Below, in pieces: positions 1 through 8,545 of a DNA stretch of 64,000 bases. The notes under the pieces are model-generated. The model saw nothing but the letters and a program-made list of their open reading frames with translations. It ran no database searches and had not been told where the DNA came from. A program made the translations under genes and the position numbers. Source of the stretch: JAWKSY01 sp041402125 (lineage in GTDB: Bacteria > Planctomycetota > GCA-002687715 > DRQF01); contig JAWKSY010000006.1 of assembly GCA_041402125.1 (NCBI GenBank), forward strand, positions 186,001 to 250,000, given 5' to 3'. The first letter of the stretch is position 1; every line of letters begins with the position of its first letter.

Positions 1-1939
1 CGCCCTCGGGACCGTCCTCGCGAACGACGAGGTCATCGACGGCAAGAGCGAGCGCGGCGGTCACCCCGTCGTGCGGCGCCCGATGAAGCAGTGGATGCTG
101 CGGATCACGCGCTACGCCGACCGCCTGCTCGAAGGACTCGACCGCGTCGACTTCCCGGAGTCGATCAAGGCGATGCAGCGCGATCGCATCGGACGCTCGG
201 AGGGTGCCGACGCGACCTTCGAGATCGAAGGGCACGACGCGCGTCTCGAGATCTTCACCACGCGCCCGGACACGATGTTCGGCGCCACGTTCTGCGTGCT
301 CGCGCCCGAACACGAGCTCGTCGATCGCATCACGACGGCGGAATGCCGCGCCGCGGTGGATGCCTACCGCGACGAGGCCGCCGCGAAGTCGGAGATCGCA
401 CGCACCGGTGCCGACGCCGGCAAGTCCGGCGTCTTCACGGGCGCCCACGCCGTGAATCCGGCCACCGGCGAGCGGGTCCCGATCTGGATCGCGGACTACG
501 TGCTGATGGGATACGGCACGGGCGCGATCATGTGCGTTCCCGGCCACGACGAGCGCGACTGGGCCTTCGCGACGCAGTTCGGGCTTCCCGTCGTGGAGGT
601 CCTCCAGGGAGGCGACGTCACCCAGGGGGCCTTCACCGGCGACGGTCCTCACGTCAACTCCGGCTTCCTCGACGGACTCGGCCGGGACGAGGGCATCGCG
701 CGGATGATCGACTGGCTCGAGGAGAAAGGCCTCGGCCGTCGCATCGTCCGCTACCGGCTGCGCGACTGGATCTTCGCCCGTCAGCGCTACTGGGGCGAGC
801 CGATCCCGATCGTCATGGACGAGGACGGCGAGGTGCACCCGCTGCCCTTCGACCAGCTCCCGCTCGAGCTCCCGGAGGTCGAGCGCTACCAGCCGACCGG
901 CACCGGCGAGTCGCCCTTGTCCGCCGTCGAGGACTGGGTCGCGACGACGGTGCCGGGCACCGACCGCCCCGCCCGCCGCGAGGTCGACACGATGCCCGGC
1001 AGCGCGGGAAGCTCCTGGTACTTCCTCCGCTTCATCGACCCGCGCAACCGCGAGGCCCTCTGCGACCCGGAGCTCGCGAAGACCTGGATGCCGGTCGATC
1101 TCTACATCGGCGGCGCCGAGCACGCGGTGGGCCACCTCCTCTACTCGCGCTTCTGGACGAAGTTCCTCCACGACATCGGAGTGTGCCCGGTCGACGAGCC
1201 CTTCGAGCGCCTCGTGAACCAGGGGATGATCCTGGGCGAGGACAACCGGAAGATGGGCAAGCGCTACGGCAACGTCGTCAACCCGCTCGACGTCGTCGCG
1301 ACGCACGGGGCCGACGCGCTGCGCGTCTACGAGATGTTCATGGGGCCCATCGAGCAGGAGAAGCCCTGGAGCATGAGCGGCCTCGAGGGCGCGAAGCGCT
1401 TCCTCGCCCGCTGCTGGCGGCTCTACTTCGCCGAGGACGGCAGCCTCCTGCCGGCGGTCCAGGACGGACCGATGGATCAGGAGACGGCCCGACTCCTGCA
1501 CAAGACCATCGCGAAGGTGGGCGAGGACACGGACAACCTCCGCTTCAACACCGCCATCGCGCAGATGATGATCTTCGTCAACGAGATGTCGAAGCGCGAG
1601 ACTCGGTCTCGCGAGGCGCTGGAGACCTTCTGCCTCCTCATGGCGCCCTACGCGCCCCACTTCGCGGAGGAGGTCTGGCAGCGGCTCGGTCACGCGGAGA
1701 CGCTGGCGCGCCACCCCTACCCCGTCCACGATCCGGCGCTCCTCGTCGAGGATCGGGTCGAGGTCGCGGTGCAGATCAACGGCAAGGTGCGGGCGCGCAT
1801 CGAGGTGGCGGCCGACATCTCGGAGGACGACCTCAAGGCGCTCGTCCTCGGCCACGAGCGCGTCCAGGAGCACGTGGCGGGCAAGCCGCTCAAGGTCTTC
1901 CGCTACATCCCGGGCCGGATGGTCACGATCGCGATCTGA
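1..1939 (+). CDS. leuS: Leucine--tRNA ligase, 5'-truncated by the window edge
   Basis: Charges tRNA-Leu with leucine in the cytoplasm. The reading frame is open from base 2 and already matches the class Ia LeuRS core (GGHPVV, QWMLRITRYADRLL), so the real start and the HIGH motif lie left of the window; the GTG at 71 is not the start. Visible are the CP1 editing domain, the WYFLRF block, the signature loop read as KMGKR at 1250-1264 (usual KMSKS, with Gly and Arg substituted), the anticodon-binding helical domain and the C-terminal domain ending in IPGRMVTIAI. No frameshift is seen. A weak hairpin (TTCCGG/CCGGAA, 1940-1960) follows the stop, and a sigma factor gene starts 118 bases later. Confidence 0.97.
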   Translation, partial: ALGTVLANDEVIDGKSERGGHPVVRRPMKQWMLRITRYADRLLEGLDRVDFPESIKAMQRDRIGRSEGADATFEIEGHDARLEIFTTRPDTMFGATFCVLAPEHELVDRITTAECRAAVDAYRDEAAAKSEIARTGADAGKSGVFTGAHAVNPATGERVPIWIADYVLMGYGTGAIMCVPGHDERDWAFATQFGLPVVEVLQGGDVTQGAFTGDGPHVNSGFLDGLGRDEGIARMIDWLEEKGLGRRIVRYRLRDWIFARQRYWGEPIPIVMDEDGEVHPLPFDQLPLELPEVERYQPTGTGESPLSAVEDWVATTVPGTDRPARREVDTMPGSAGSSWYFLRFIDPRNREALCDPELAKTWMPVDLYIGGAEHAVGHLLYSRFWTKFLHDIGVCPVDEPFERLVNQGMILGEDNRKMGKRYGNVVNPLDVVATHGADALRVYEMFMGPIEQEKPWSMSGLEGAKRFLARCWRLYFAEDGSLLPAVQDGPMDQETARLLHKTIAKVGEDTDNLRFNTAIAQMMIFVNEMSKRETRSREALETFCLLMAPYAPHFAEEVWQRLGHAETLARHPYPVHDPALLVEDRVEVAVQINGKVRARIEVAADISEDDLKALVLGHERVQEHVAGKPLKVFRYIPGRMVTIAI

Positions 1940-2057
1940 TTCCGGCGGATTTCTCCGGAAAGGCTCGTCCGGTCGGCCAACCGACCCGTCCAAGGGCGCG
2001 CGACGGGGCTTTTCCCGAGGGGAGAGGCCCCGCGCGGCGACCCGACCGGAGGACGCG

Positions 2058-2597
2058 GTGGAACCGACGGACGAGATCCTGATCGATCGCTACCGCGGCG
2101 GGGACGCGGGCGCACTCGAGGAGCTCGCCCGGCGCTGGGAGGCTCCGGCCCGCGATCTCGCGATGCGCCTCCTCGGGAACCGCGAGGAGGCCCAGGAGGC
2201 CGGTCAAGCCGCCCTCTTCCGCGCCTTCGCCGGGCTCCGGCGATTCGACGGCCGCGCGCGCTTCTCCACCTGGATGCACCGGGTCATCGTGAACCAGTGC
2301 CGCGACCGGCAGCGCCGGCAGCGGAAGCGACCGGCCGCTCTCGTCCGCGACCCGGCCGCGCCGTCGCATCCGGATCCCCTCATCCGCGAGGAGCGGTCGG
2401 AGCTCGTCCGCCGCGCCGTGGCCGATCTCCCGGAGGACGAGCGGGAAGCCCTGCTCCTCAAGCACTACGGCGGCCTCAGCTTCAGCGAGGTCGGCGAGGT
2501 CCTCGCGATCCCGACGACGACGGTGAAGTCCCGCGTCGCCCGCGCCCTCGACCGGCTCCGCCGCCGACTCGCCCCCCGACTGGAGGACCCGAGATGA
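2058..2597 (+). CDS. ECF-type RNA polymerase sigma factor
   Basis: A sigma-70 family factor of the short ECF class, 179 residues, with region 2 (about 15-85: LLGNREEAQEAGQAALFRAF, FSTWMHRVIVNQCRD) and region 4 (about 115-170: LPEDEREALLLKHYGGLSFSEVGEVL, TTTVKSRVARALDRLRRRL). There is no region 1.1 or 3. The start is GTG, preceded by CCGGAGGA at the right distance. The stop overlaps the next ATG (ATGA), which couples translation to the neighbouring membrane protein, the usual layout for an ECF factor and its anti-sigma. The inducing signal is not evident from the sequence. Confidence 0.92.
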   Translation: MEPTDEILIDRYRGGDAGALEELARRWEAPARDLAMRLLGNREEAQEAGQAALFRAFAGLRRFDGRARFSTWMHRVIVNQCRDRQRRQRKRPAALVRDPAAPSHPDPLIREERSELVRRAVADLPEDEREALLLKHYGGLSFSEVGEVLAIPTTTVKSRVARALDRLRRRLAPRLEDPR

Positions 2598-3289
2598 ACC
2601 CGCTGGACCGCGACCCCGACCTCGAGGCCCTCCTCGACTGGGCCTACGGCGAGGCCGACCCCGAGACCTCGCGGCGCATCGAGGCGCGCATCGCCTCCGA
2701 TCCGGACTTCGCGACCGAGGCCCGGGCGCTCGGCGCCACCTTCGCGAGCCTCGACACCTGGCAACCCGACGCGGGCGCGCTCCCGGCGCCGTCGCCGGTC
2801 GGTCGGCCCCGCGTGGCCCGCGGAACCCTGCGGGCGGCCGGGATCGGGGCCGCCGCCGCCATCCTCGTCTTCGCGGGGCTCTTCGCGCTCGCCGGTCGGG
2901 TCGAGTTCGGCGAGGGGCGGGCCGTCCTGAGCCTCGGCGCCTCCCCGACGAAGGGGAGCCCGGCGGCCGCGGCCGACGCCGTGGATCGCGAGGAGCTCCG
3001 GCGCTTCGGAGAGGCGCTCCACCGCTGGCAGTACGACCTCGAGCTCGACGGCCGCGATCTCCTGCAGGCCGAGATCGACCGCCTCGACGGGCGCCAGGAG
3101 CGCCGCCTGCTCGCCCTCGCCCTGCGCATCGAGGACGCGATGCGGCGCGACCGCGAGGCTCTCGCGACCTGGCTCGACCGCGAGCTGGAGGACGGCGAAC
3201 GACGGAACCGACGCCTCACGACGGAGCTCGTGAGCCGGTTCCTCGCCGAGGACGAATTCCCGGGCGAACGAACTCTCGACAGGAGATGA
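2594..3289 (+). CDS. Putative membrane-bound anti-sigma factor
   Basis: 231 residues. An acidic N-terminal cytoplasmic part (about 1-70) is followed by one transmembrane segment (about 77-98, Ala/Ile/Leu-rich) and a charged helical, probably periplasmic, C-terminal part (about 135-231) that looks like coiled coil and resembles heavy-metal-resistance or Spy-like helical proteins in composition. It overlaps the sigma factor stop by 4 bases and precedes an exported protein by 3 bases. The function as anti-sigma is inferred from position and topology. The His-x3-Cys-x2-Cys zinc motif of the common ZAS anti-sigma domain is absent, so this is an atypical member if the role is right. Confidence 0.65.
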   Translation: MNPLDRDPDLEALLDWAYGEADPETSRRIEARIASDPDFATEARALGATFASLDTWQPDAGALPAPSPVGRPRVARGTLRAAGIGAAAAILVFAGLFALAGRVEFGEGRAVLSLGASPTKGSPAAAADAVDREELRRFGEALHRWQYDLELDGRDLLQAEIDRLDGRQERRLLALALRIEDAMRRDREALATWLDRELEDGERRNRRLTTELVSRFLAEDEFPGERTLDRR

Positions 3290-3292
3290 ACC

Positions 3293-4111
3293 GTGAAGAA
3301 GATCACCGCCACCACCGCGCTCGCCCTGCTCTCGGCCGTCCTGGCCGTCGGACCGGGCTCGGCCGCCCCCTCGCGCCAGGAGACGCCGCAGAAGGCGGAG
3401 GTCACCGGCCGCCTGCGGGACATGGAGCGCCAGGCCGACATCATGCAGCGCGTGATCGCCAAGGTCCTCGACCGCGATCGCGACCAGCTTCTCGGCGTCG
3501 AGACGAAGGGCGGCCTCGATGACGTGACCGGAGAGGAGGAGGCCCGCAAGCCGTCCCGCCGGATCGACGATCCGAACCCTCTCGCCGGCGTGCACGGCAA
3601 GGTCTCGACCGCCGAGGGGGAGTTCCTCGCCGCGACGAACCTCGCCCGGTTCGGCATCCGTCGCTCCGGCGCCACCGTCGTCCTGCCCGACTACGGCACC
3701 GTCTCCACCTTCTCGCTGCGCGTGCCCGTCGTCGTCGAAACCCGGACCGAGGACGACGGAGCGGCCGACGATCTCTGGGAGGAGACGCGCCGCGAGAAGG
3801 ACACGCCCTTCGACTGGGACGGCCGGGCGGCCCGCGCGAAGATCCTGCGCATCGACGACGCCGTCGTGACGCGGACGATCGACGCGATCCTCGAGACGCT
3901 CGCCGCGAACGCCCGGCATCTGCGGGCCTACGAGGGCAAGGACCGCTACTCGATCTCGATCGAGTTCGTGGGCGAGAACCACGGATTCCAGGGCGTGCCC
4001 TCGATCCGCGTCGTCATGCAGCCGACCAAGGACGCGCTCCTGCGCGCCGCCGCCGGACGCCAGGCCGCGACCGTCCTCCGTCGCGACGACATCCGCCTGA
4101 CGCGATTCTGA
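3293..4111 (+). CDS. Exported protein of unknown function in the ECF operon
   Basis: 272 residues with a signal peptide (MKK, then a hydrophobic stretch to about residue 25 ending GSAAPS). The GTG start is set by AGGAGATGAACC directly upstream. The mature part begins with a helical Gln/Arg-rich segment and continues with a charged mixed alpha/beta region; I recognise no domain. It follows the putative anti-sigma gene after 3 bases and is followed by a strong terminator-like pair of hairpins, so it closes the operon. It may be the target or sensor partner of the ECF system; that is inference from position only. Confidence 0.7.
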   Translation: MKKITATTALALLSAVLAVGPGSAAPSRQETPQKAEVTGRLRDMERQADIMQRVIAKVLDRDRDQLLGVETKGGLDDVTGEEEARKPSRRIDDPNPLAGVHGKVSTAEGEFLAATNLARFGIRRSGATVVLPDYGTVSTFSLRVPVVVETRTEDDGAADDLWEETRREKDTPFDWDGRAARAKILRIDDAVVTRTIDAILETLAANARHLRAYEGKDRYSISIEFVGENHGFQGVPSIRVVMQPTKDALLRAAAGRQAATVLRRDDIRLTRF

Positions 4112-4141
4112 TCGGCACGACCTTCCGGAAGATGCACCGAC

Positions 4142-4220
4142 CGGGACCGCGCGCCGCCCTCTCGTCGTGAGTACGAGGAGAGTCCCGTTCGCCCGCGGGG
4201 GCGCGCGGTCCCGTTCTTTT
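4142..4220 (+). terminator. Terminator-like hairpin after the ECF operon
   Basis: A perfect 14-base inverted repeat (4142-4155 with 4200-4213, CGGGACCGCGCGCC) encloses a loop that can fold further (CTCTCGTCG with CGAGGAGAG, one mismatch). It is followed at once by TTCTTTT on the plus strand. The position, 30 bases after the stop of the exported protein, fits an intrinsic terminator. Confidence 0.6.
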
Positions 4221-4235
4221 CCCCGGGCGGCGAGG

Positions 4236-4263
4236 CGGGTCCCGGAGGGCGTTCCGGGACCCG
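4236..4263. terminator. Second hairpin between convergent genes
   Basis: A perfect 11-base stem (4236-4246 with 4253-4263) with loop GGGCGT. No T-tract follows on either strand, so termination could need Rho. It sits between the ECF operon and the oppositely oriented VOC gene. Confidence 0.4.
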
Positions 4264-4359
4264 TACCGCGACGCGGAGTCCGCGAACGGGTCTCGAGGTC
4301 GGTCCGAGCCCGGCGTCGTCAACGCCGGTCGAGGCGAGTGGGGATGGGTTGGCCGGTGC

Positions 4360-4740
4360 TCAGGGCTGGTAGAGGCCCAGCACCGCGCCGGCCGGATCGC
4401 GGATGATCGCCATGCGGCCGCCGCCTGCTCCTCGCGGGCCGTTCACGCAGGCGCCGCCCATCTCGACGGCGCGGGCCACCGCCCCCTCGAGATCCTGCAC
4501 CACGACGTACGAGATCCACTGCGGCGGCACGCCCGCATTCGAACCGCGCGCGTGACAGACGCCGGCCACGCCGTCGCCGGTCGCCGGCGCGGTCATGACG
4601 TAGTCCTCGTAGCCGCCCATGTCGAGCCCGCTGAACTCCCAGCCGACGACCCGGGCGTAGAAGTCGCGAAGGCCGGAGGCGTCGTCGACCGTCAGGTCGT
4701 GCCAGCCGATGGTGCCGAACTCGGGGGTCTCGCCGCTCAT
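4360..4740 (-). CDS. VOC (glyoxalase/bleomycin-resistance fold) family protein
   Basis: 126 residues, a single VOC domain of two beta-alpha-beta-beta-beta units: WHDLTVDDASGLRDFYARVVGW in the first half and ISYVVVQDLEGAVARAVEMGG with AIIRDPAGAVLGLYQP in the second. Metal-binding or catalytic residues cannot be assigned with confidence; small proteins of this type include lyases and antibiotic-binding proteins, so the substrate is unknown. The ATG is preceded by GAGGAGAGACAG. It is divergent from the cardiolipin synthase gene and convergent with the ECF operon. Confidence 0.85.
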   Translation of the reverse strand: MSGETPEFGTIGWHDLTVDDASGLRDFYARVVGWEFSGLDMGGYEDYVMTAPATGDGVAGVCHARGSNAGVPPQWISYVVVQDLEGAVARAVEMGGACVNGPRGAGGGRMAIIRDPAGAVLGLYQP

Positions 4741-4856
4741 CTGTCTCTCCTCGTCGGGACCGCGGGACGTGCGAAGGCCGCATCCTAACCGGGGCGGCGC
4801 CCGCGCGACGAGGCGCGCGCCGGCTGGTATCGTGCGCGCGTGGAGACGCGATCCGG

Positions 4857-6287
4857 ATGACGCTCGGCGACCCCCTCTACTGGCTCTCCGCCAGCTACAC
4901 GATCCTCGAGATCGGAGCGATCCTGTCCGCGATCCACGCGGTCATGACGCCGCGGACGCCGGTCGGAGCGGTCGCCTGGTCCGTCGCGCTCGTGGCGATG
5001 CCCCTCCTGGCCCTCCCGCTCTACTGGACCGTCGGGCGACGCAAGCTGGCCGGCTACGCCGAGGCGCGCCGCCAGGGCGACCTCGCGCTACGTCACCTGG
5101 CCGAGGAGGTCCTCGACGCGACCGCTCCCTGGGCCGCCCCGCACGAGGCGACCGAGGGGCGCGGTGAAGCCCTCCGTCGCCTCGCCGCCCTGCCCTTCCT
5201 CCGCGGGAACGAGGTCCGTCTGCTCGTGGACGGCGCGGCGACCTTCGACGCCATCGCCGAGGGCATCGCCTCGGCTCGCTCCTACGTGCTGGTGGACTAC
5301 TACCTCTTCCGCGACGACGAGGTGGGCTGGCGTCTGCACGAGGAGATGATGCGGGCGCTCGAGCGCGGCTGTCACGTCCGGTTCGTCTACGACGAGATCG
5401 GATACGAACCGGCAGAGGACTTCCTCGAAGAGCTTCGCGCCGCGGGAGCCGAGGTCTTCGCCTTCAACGACCGGCAGGGCCCTCGGAAGCGACTCCAGAT
5501 CAACTTCCGCAACCACCGCAAGATCGTCGTCGTCGACGGAGAGCTCGCGTTCCTCGGCGGCGTCAACGTGGGCGAGGACTACCTGGGACGCCACGAGCGC
5601 CTGACGCCCTGGCGCGACACGCATCTCCGCCTCGCGGGACCGGCGGCGCTCGCGGTGCAGCTCGCCTTCCTCGAGGACTGGTACTGGGCGAGCGGTCGCC
5701 TCCCCGAGCTCGACTGGGAGCCGAAGGAGAGATCCGACGACGTCGTCGCCTTCGTCCTCCCGAGCGGACCCGCCGACGAGCTCGAGACCTGCAGCCTCTT
5801 CTTCGTCCACGCGATCAACTCGGCCCGCCGTCGGATCTGGATCGCGGCGCCCTACTTCGTCCCCGACGAGAAGATCGTCCAGGCCCTGCAGCTCGCGGCC
5901 CTGCGCGGCGTGGAGGTCCGCGTCCTCATCGCCGGCATGGTCGACCATCGCATCGTGTCGCTCGCGACGATGAGCTACGTCGAGGAGGTCACGGCCACGG
6001 GCGCGGAGACCTACCGCTACGAGGGCGGATTCATGCACCAGAAGGTCGTCCTCGTCGACGACGAGGTCGCGGCCGTCGGCAGCGCCAACTTCGACAACCG
6101 CTCCTTCCGCCTCAACTTCGAGATCACGGCCCTCGTCGTCGATCGCGACTTCGCGGCCGAGGTCGAGGCGATGCTCCGGACGGACTTCGAGAACGCGCAA
6201 CCCTGGACGGCGGAGGACGTGAACTCCCGCCCGCTCCACCACCGCATCGCGATGCGGATCGCGCGGCTCTTCGCTCCGCTCCTCTGA
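4857..6287 (+). CDS. cls: Cardiolipin synthase (phospholipase D superfamily)
   Basis: 476 residues, the usual length for bacterial ClsA-type enzymes, which join two phosphatidylglycerols into cardiolipin and glycerol at the inner membrane. Two N-terminal membrane segments (about 10-30 and 38-58) precede two PLD catalytic repeats. The HxKxxxxD motifs are HRKIVVVD (His about 220) and HQKVVLVD (His about 394), each followed by the conserved G(G/S)xN pattern (GGVNVGED, GSANFDNRSF). The start ATG lies in GGATGACG with a poor ribosome-binding site. The gene stands alone and is followed by an inverted-repeat element. Confidence 0.94.
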   Translation: MTLGDPLYWLSASYTILEIGAILSAIHAVMTPRTPVGAVAWSVALVAMPLLALPLYWTVGRRKLAGYAEARRQGDLALRHLAEEVLDATAPWAAPHEATEGRGEALRRLAALPFLRGNEVRLLVDGAATFDAIAEGIASARSYVLVDYYLFRDDEVGWRLHEEMMRALERGCHVRFVYDEIGYEPAEDFLEELRAAGAEVFAFNDRQGPRKRLQINFRNHRKIVVVDGELAFLGGVNVGEDYLGRHERLTPWRDTHLRLAGPAALAVQLAFLEDWYWASGRLPELDWEPKERSDDVVAFVLPSGPADELETCSLFFVHAINSARRRIWIAAPYFVPDEKIVQALQLAALRGVEVRVLIAGMVDHRIVSLATMSYVEEVTATGAETYRYEGGFMHQKVVLVDDEVAAVGSANFDNRSFRLNFEITALVVDRDFAAEVEAMLRTDFENAQPWTAEDVNSRPLHHRIAMRIARLFAPLL

Positions 6288-6311
6288 CGGTCCGGGCGCT
6301 GACGTTCGCCG

Positions 6312-6422
6312 GATGCACGTACGGTGCCAGTCACCCGATGTGCCATTCCGGGAGAACGGCCTTCGCAAGCGAACCCGCGGGAACGGAAATGCACGTCGGG
6401 TGACTGGCACCGTACGTGCATC
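6312..6422. repeat. Long inverted-repeat element (REP/MITE-like)
   Basis: Arms of 32 bases (6312-6343 and 6391-6422) are reverse complements with one mismatch. Each arm contains the near-palindrome GGTGCCAGTCACC and the smaller stem GCAC-GTACG-GTGC. The 47-base centre holds TTCGC-AA-GCGAA. The element lies exactly between the ends of two convergent genes, and composition and structure differ from the surrounding coding DNA. It looks like a REP/BIME or a very short non-autonomous mobile element; no second copy was noticed in the window and no transposase is present. Confidence 0.7.
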
Positions 6423-6443
6423 TCTTGCCGTTCCCGCACGACC

Positions 6444-8351
6444 TCAGCGGGTCAGGGCCAGCCGCGCCTGCCGCAGGAAGAGATCCGTGGTCTCGCGCTG
6501 GTAGCCGGCGGCCGAGAGGCGGTTCAGGAGGACGTAGGCGGCGTAGTCCCGGCCGGTGAGCGTGTAGAGCGCGCCCAGCAGGAAGTTCGAGGCCTCGTCG
6601 TTCGGTTCGGCGACGAGGTAGCGCTCGAGCGCCATGAGCTGTCCGGCGACCGCGGCTCCGCCGACGAAGTCGTCGAGCTCGACCGCGAGGTCCAGGACCG
6701 CCTTCTCGGAATCGCCGACGCCCTTCTGCAGGGCCCAGCTCGCCATCTGCCAGTCGGACGCCGCGTAGAGGGCGAGCCCCATGAGTCGGAGCGTGCCGGG
6801 ATCGTTGCGCAGGAGAAAGGCCTGGCGCAGCGCCTCGGCGGCCTCGAGGGGCTTGCCCTCCGACATGAGGCGACGTCCCAGCGCGACGGCGGCCGCCGGG
6901 TCGCGTCCGGCGTCGATGCCCTCGGCGAATTGCTGACCGGCGAGGACCTCGGCGGGCGCGAGGACGACGGGGCTGGACGAGACGACGACCGAGCGGGTCG
7001 GCGCGACGTCGACGACGCCGGGATCCAGGTAGACGACGTCGTCGACGTAGGGATCCGAGGCGTAGCCCGGCGCATCGACGTAGTAGACGCTCGTCTCGCT
7101 GTACCAGGGCGACCGGTAGGAGCGATAGAGCGGGAAGCAGGAGTAGGACCAGTAGTACGGGTAGTGGCACCAGCCGCCCCACGGGTAGTAGTACCCGTAG
7201 CGGAAGTAGGGCCAGCACCAGGAGTGGTACGACCAGCCGCGGTAACCGAACCATCCCAGCCCGAAACCGAAGCCGAAGCGGTAGCCGCAGTCCCAGTAGT
7301 AGCCGTGATGGTCGTCGTGGTGGTAGCCGCCGTGGTGGTGGCCGTAGTCGTAGCCGGAGTCGTAGTGGCTGTAGCCCGGCGCGGGCCGGTTCGCCCGCCG
7401 GGAATCGAGTCCGCCGCGATCTCCGCCGGTCCGACCGTCGCCGCCGCGACCGCCCCCGCTGCGACCGCCGGCCGCGGGCCGATCGGAGACGCCGCGGTTC
7501 GGCAGGACGGCGGCGCCGCCGACGCCGCGACCCGGAGTGACGGTGCGACCGCCGGTGCGGGCATCGAGCTGAGCGCGATAGTCGGCCGCCGAACGGTCGC
7601 CGGTGCGCCCCTTGGCGCCGAAGCCGCGGAAGCCCTCGCGACCGCCGTCGCGCGTCCGCGCGCCGCCGAGTTCGACCGATCCGCCGCGCGTGCGGCCGGT
7701 GCCGGAGGAACCGGGGCGACCGGCGGAACGACTGCGCTCGCCGTCGGCGAGACGGAGTCCGCCGGTGCCGCGCGAATCACTCCGACCGGAGACGCCGCCG
7801 CGCGTGCCGCTGCGTCCGCCGGACGAGGGCGCGAGGCGCGGGCCGGAGTTGGTTCCGTACGGGTAGTAGCGGGTCCCCGCCGTGCCGTCGCGTCCGGCCG
7901 ACCGCGACCGGGACGAGGAGTATCCGGGCGCCGCGCGGCCGGACGACGATCCGTTGCCGCCGCCGATCCGCGGGGCCGTCCGTGACGAACCGATCGAGGG
8001 ACGTCCCGAGGATCCCACGCTCGGGCGCGAGCGGGTCGGCGGGGCGACGCTGGGCCGCGAACGCGAAGGCGCGGTCGGGCGGCTGCGCACCGAGGACGAG
8101 GGGCGCGAGCGGGAGACGCCGCCGAGTGAACGCGTGGGCGAGGAGCGAGGCGTCGAGACGCTGCCTCGGCTCGGCGCGGGCCGACTCACGCTGGGTCGCG
8201 AACCGCCTCCGCTCGGTCGGCCGACGCTCGGACGGGACCCCCCGCCGGGACGGGCGCCGCCGGGGCGCTGGGCCTGGACCTCGAATGCGGCGAATGCGAA
8301 GACCGCGGCCGCGGCGAAGGCGATCGAGAATGCGTGGAGTGTGCGTGCCAC
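6444..8351 (-). CDS. Exported low-complexity protein with Tyr/Gly/His-rich centre and TPR-like C-terminus
   Basis: 635 residues, GTG start. A signal peptide (about 1-27, ending VQAQ) is followed by about 290 residues rich in Arg, Ser, Gly and Pro (repeats such as SRPSVGRPS), then about 110 residues very rich in Tyr, Gly, His and Trp (GYDYGHHHGGYHHDD, YYYPWGGW). The C-terminal 200 residues are ordinary helical sequence resembling TPR repeats (LMSEGKPLEAAEALRQAFLL, LGLALYAASDW). The layout suggests a surface or periplasmic protein with a sticky, disordered region and a folded helical domain. No enzyme motif is visible. It has its own promoter with a consensus -10 at 8445-8450. Confidence 0.85.
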   Translation of the reverse strand: MARTLHAFSIAFAAAAVFAFAAFEVQAQRPGGARPGGGSRPSVGRPSGGGSRPSVSRPAPSRGSVSTPRSSPTRSLGGVSRSRPSSSVRSRPTAPSRSRPSVAPPTRSRPSVGSSGRPSIGSSRTAPRIGGGNGSSSGRAAPGYSSSRSRSAGRDGTAGTRYYPYGTNSGPRLAPSSGGRSGTRGGVSGRSDSRGTGGLRLADGERSRSAGRPGSSGTGRTRGGSVELGGARTRDGGREGFRGFGAKGRTGDRSAADYRAQLDARTGGRTVTPGRGVGGAAVLPNRGVSDRPAAGGRSGGGRGGDGRTGGDRGGLDSRRANRPAPGYSHYDSGYDYGHHHGGYHHDDHHGYYWDCGYRFGFGFGLGWFGYRGWSYHSWCWPYFRYGYYYPWGGWCHYPYYWSYSCFPLYRSYRSPWYSETSVYYVDAPGYASDPYVDDVVYLDPGVVDVAPTRSVVVSSSPVVLAPAEVLAGQQFAEGIDAGRDPAAAVALGRRLMSEGKPLEAAEALRQAFLLRNDPGTLRLMGLALYAASDWQMASWALQKGVGDSEKAVLDLAVELDDFVGGAAVAGQLMALERYLVAEPNDEASNFLLGALYTLTGRDYAAYVLLNRLSAAGYQRETTDLFLRQARLALTR

Positions 8352-8444
8352 GAGCGTTCCCTCCCGGATGGGTCTGGGTTCGGAGGGCGAGGCGGGACCG
8401 AGGGCGGGCCGGCCTTGCGCGCCGGATCATCCGCCTCACGGGGG

Positions 8445-8473
8445 ATTATAGGCGAAGCCGCCCCCCGAGTCAC
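8445..8473 (-). promoter_or_regulatory. Sigma-70-like promoter for the low-complexity exported protein
   Basis: Minus strand: -35 GTGACT (8468-8473), 17-base spacer, -10 TATAAT (8445-8450, full consensus). This is the best -10 in the window and leaves a leader of about 87 bases before the GTG at 8351. Confidence 0.6.
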
Positions 8474-8545
8474 GGACGCGACCGGGTCTTCGGCGGTCCG
8501 ATGCGCGCAAGCCCCGCTCGGGCCGGGAGATCGCGCACGGCTCCC

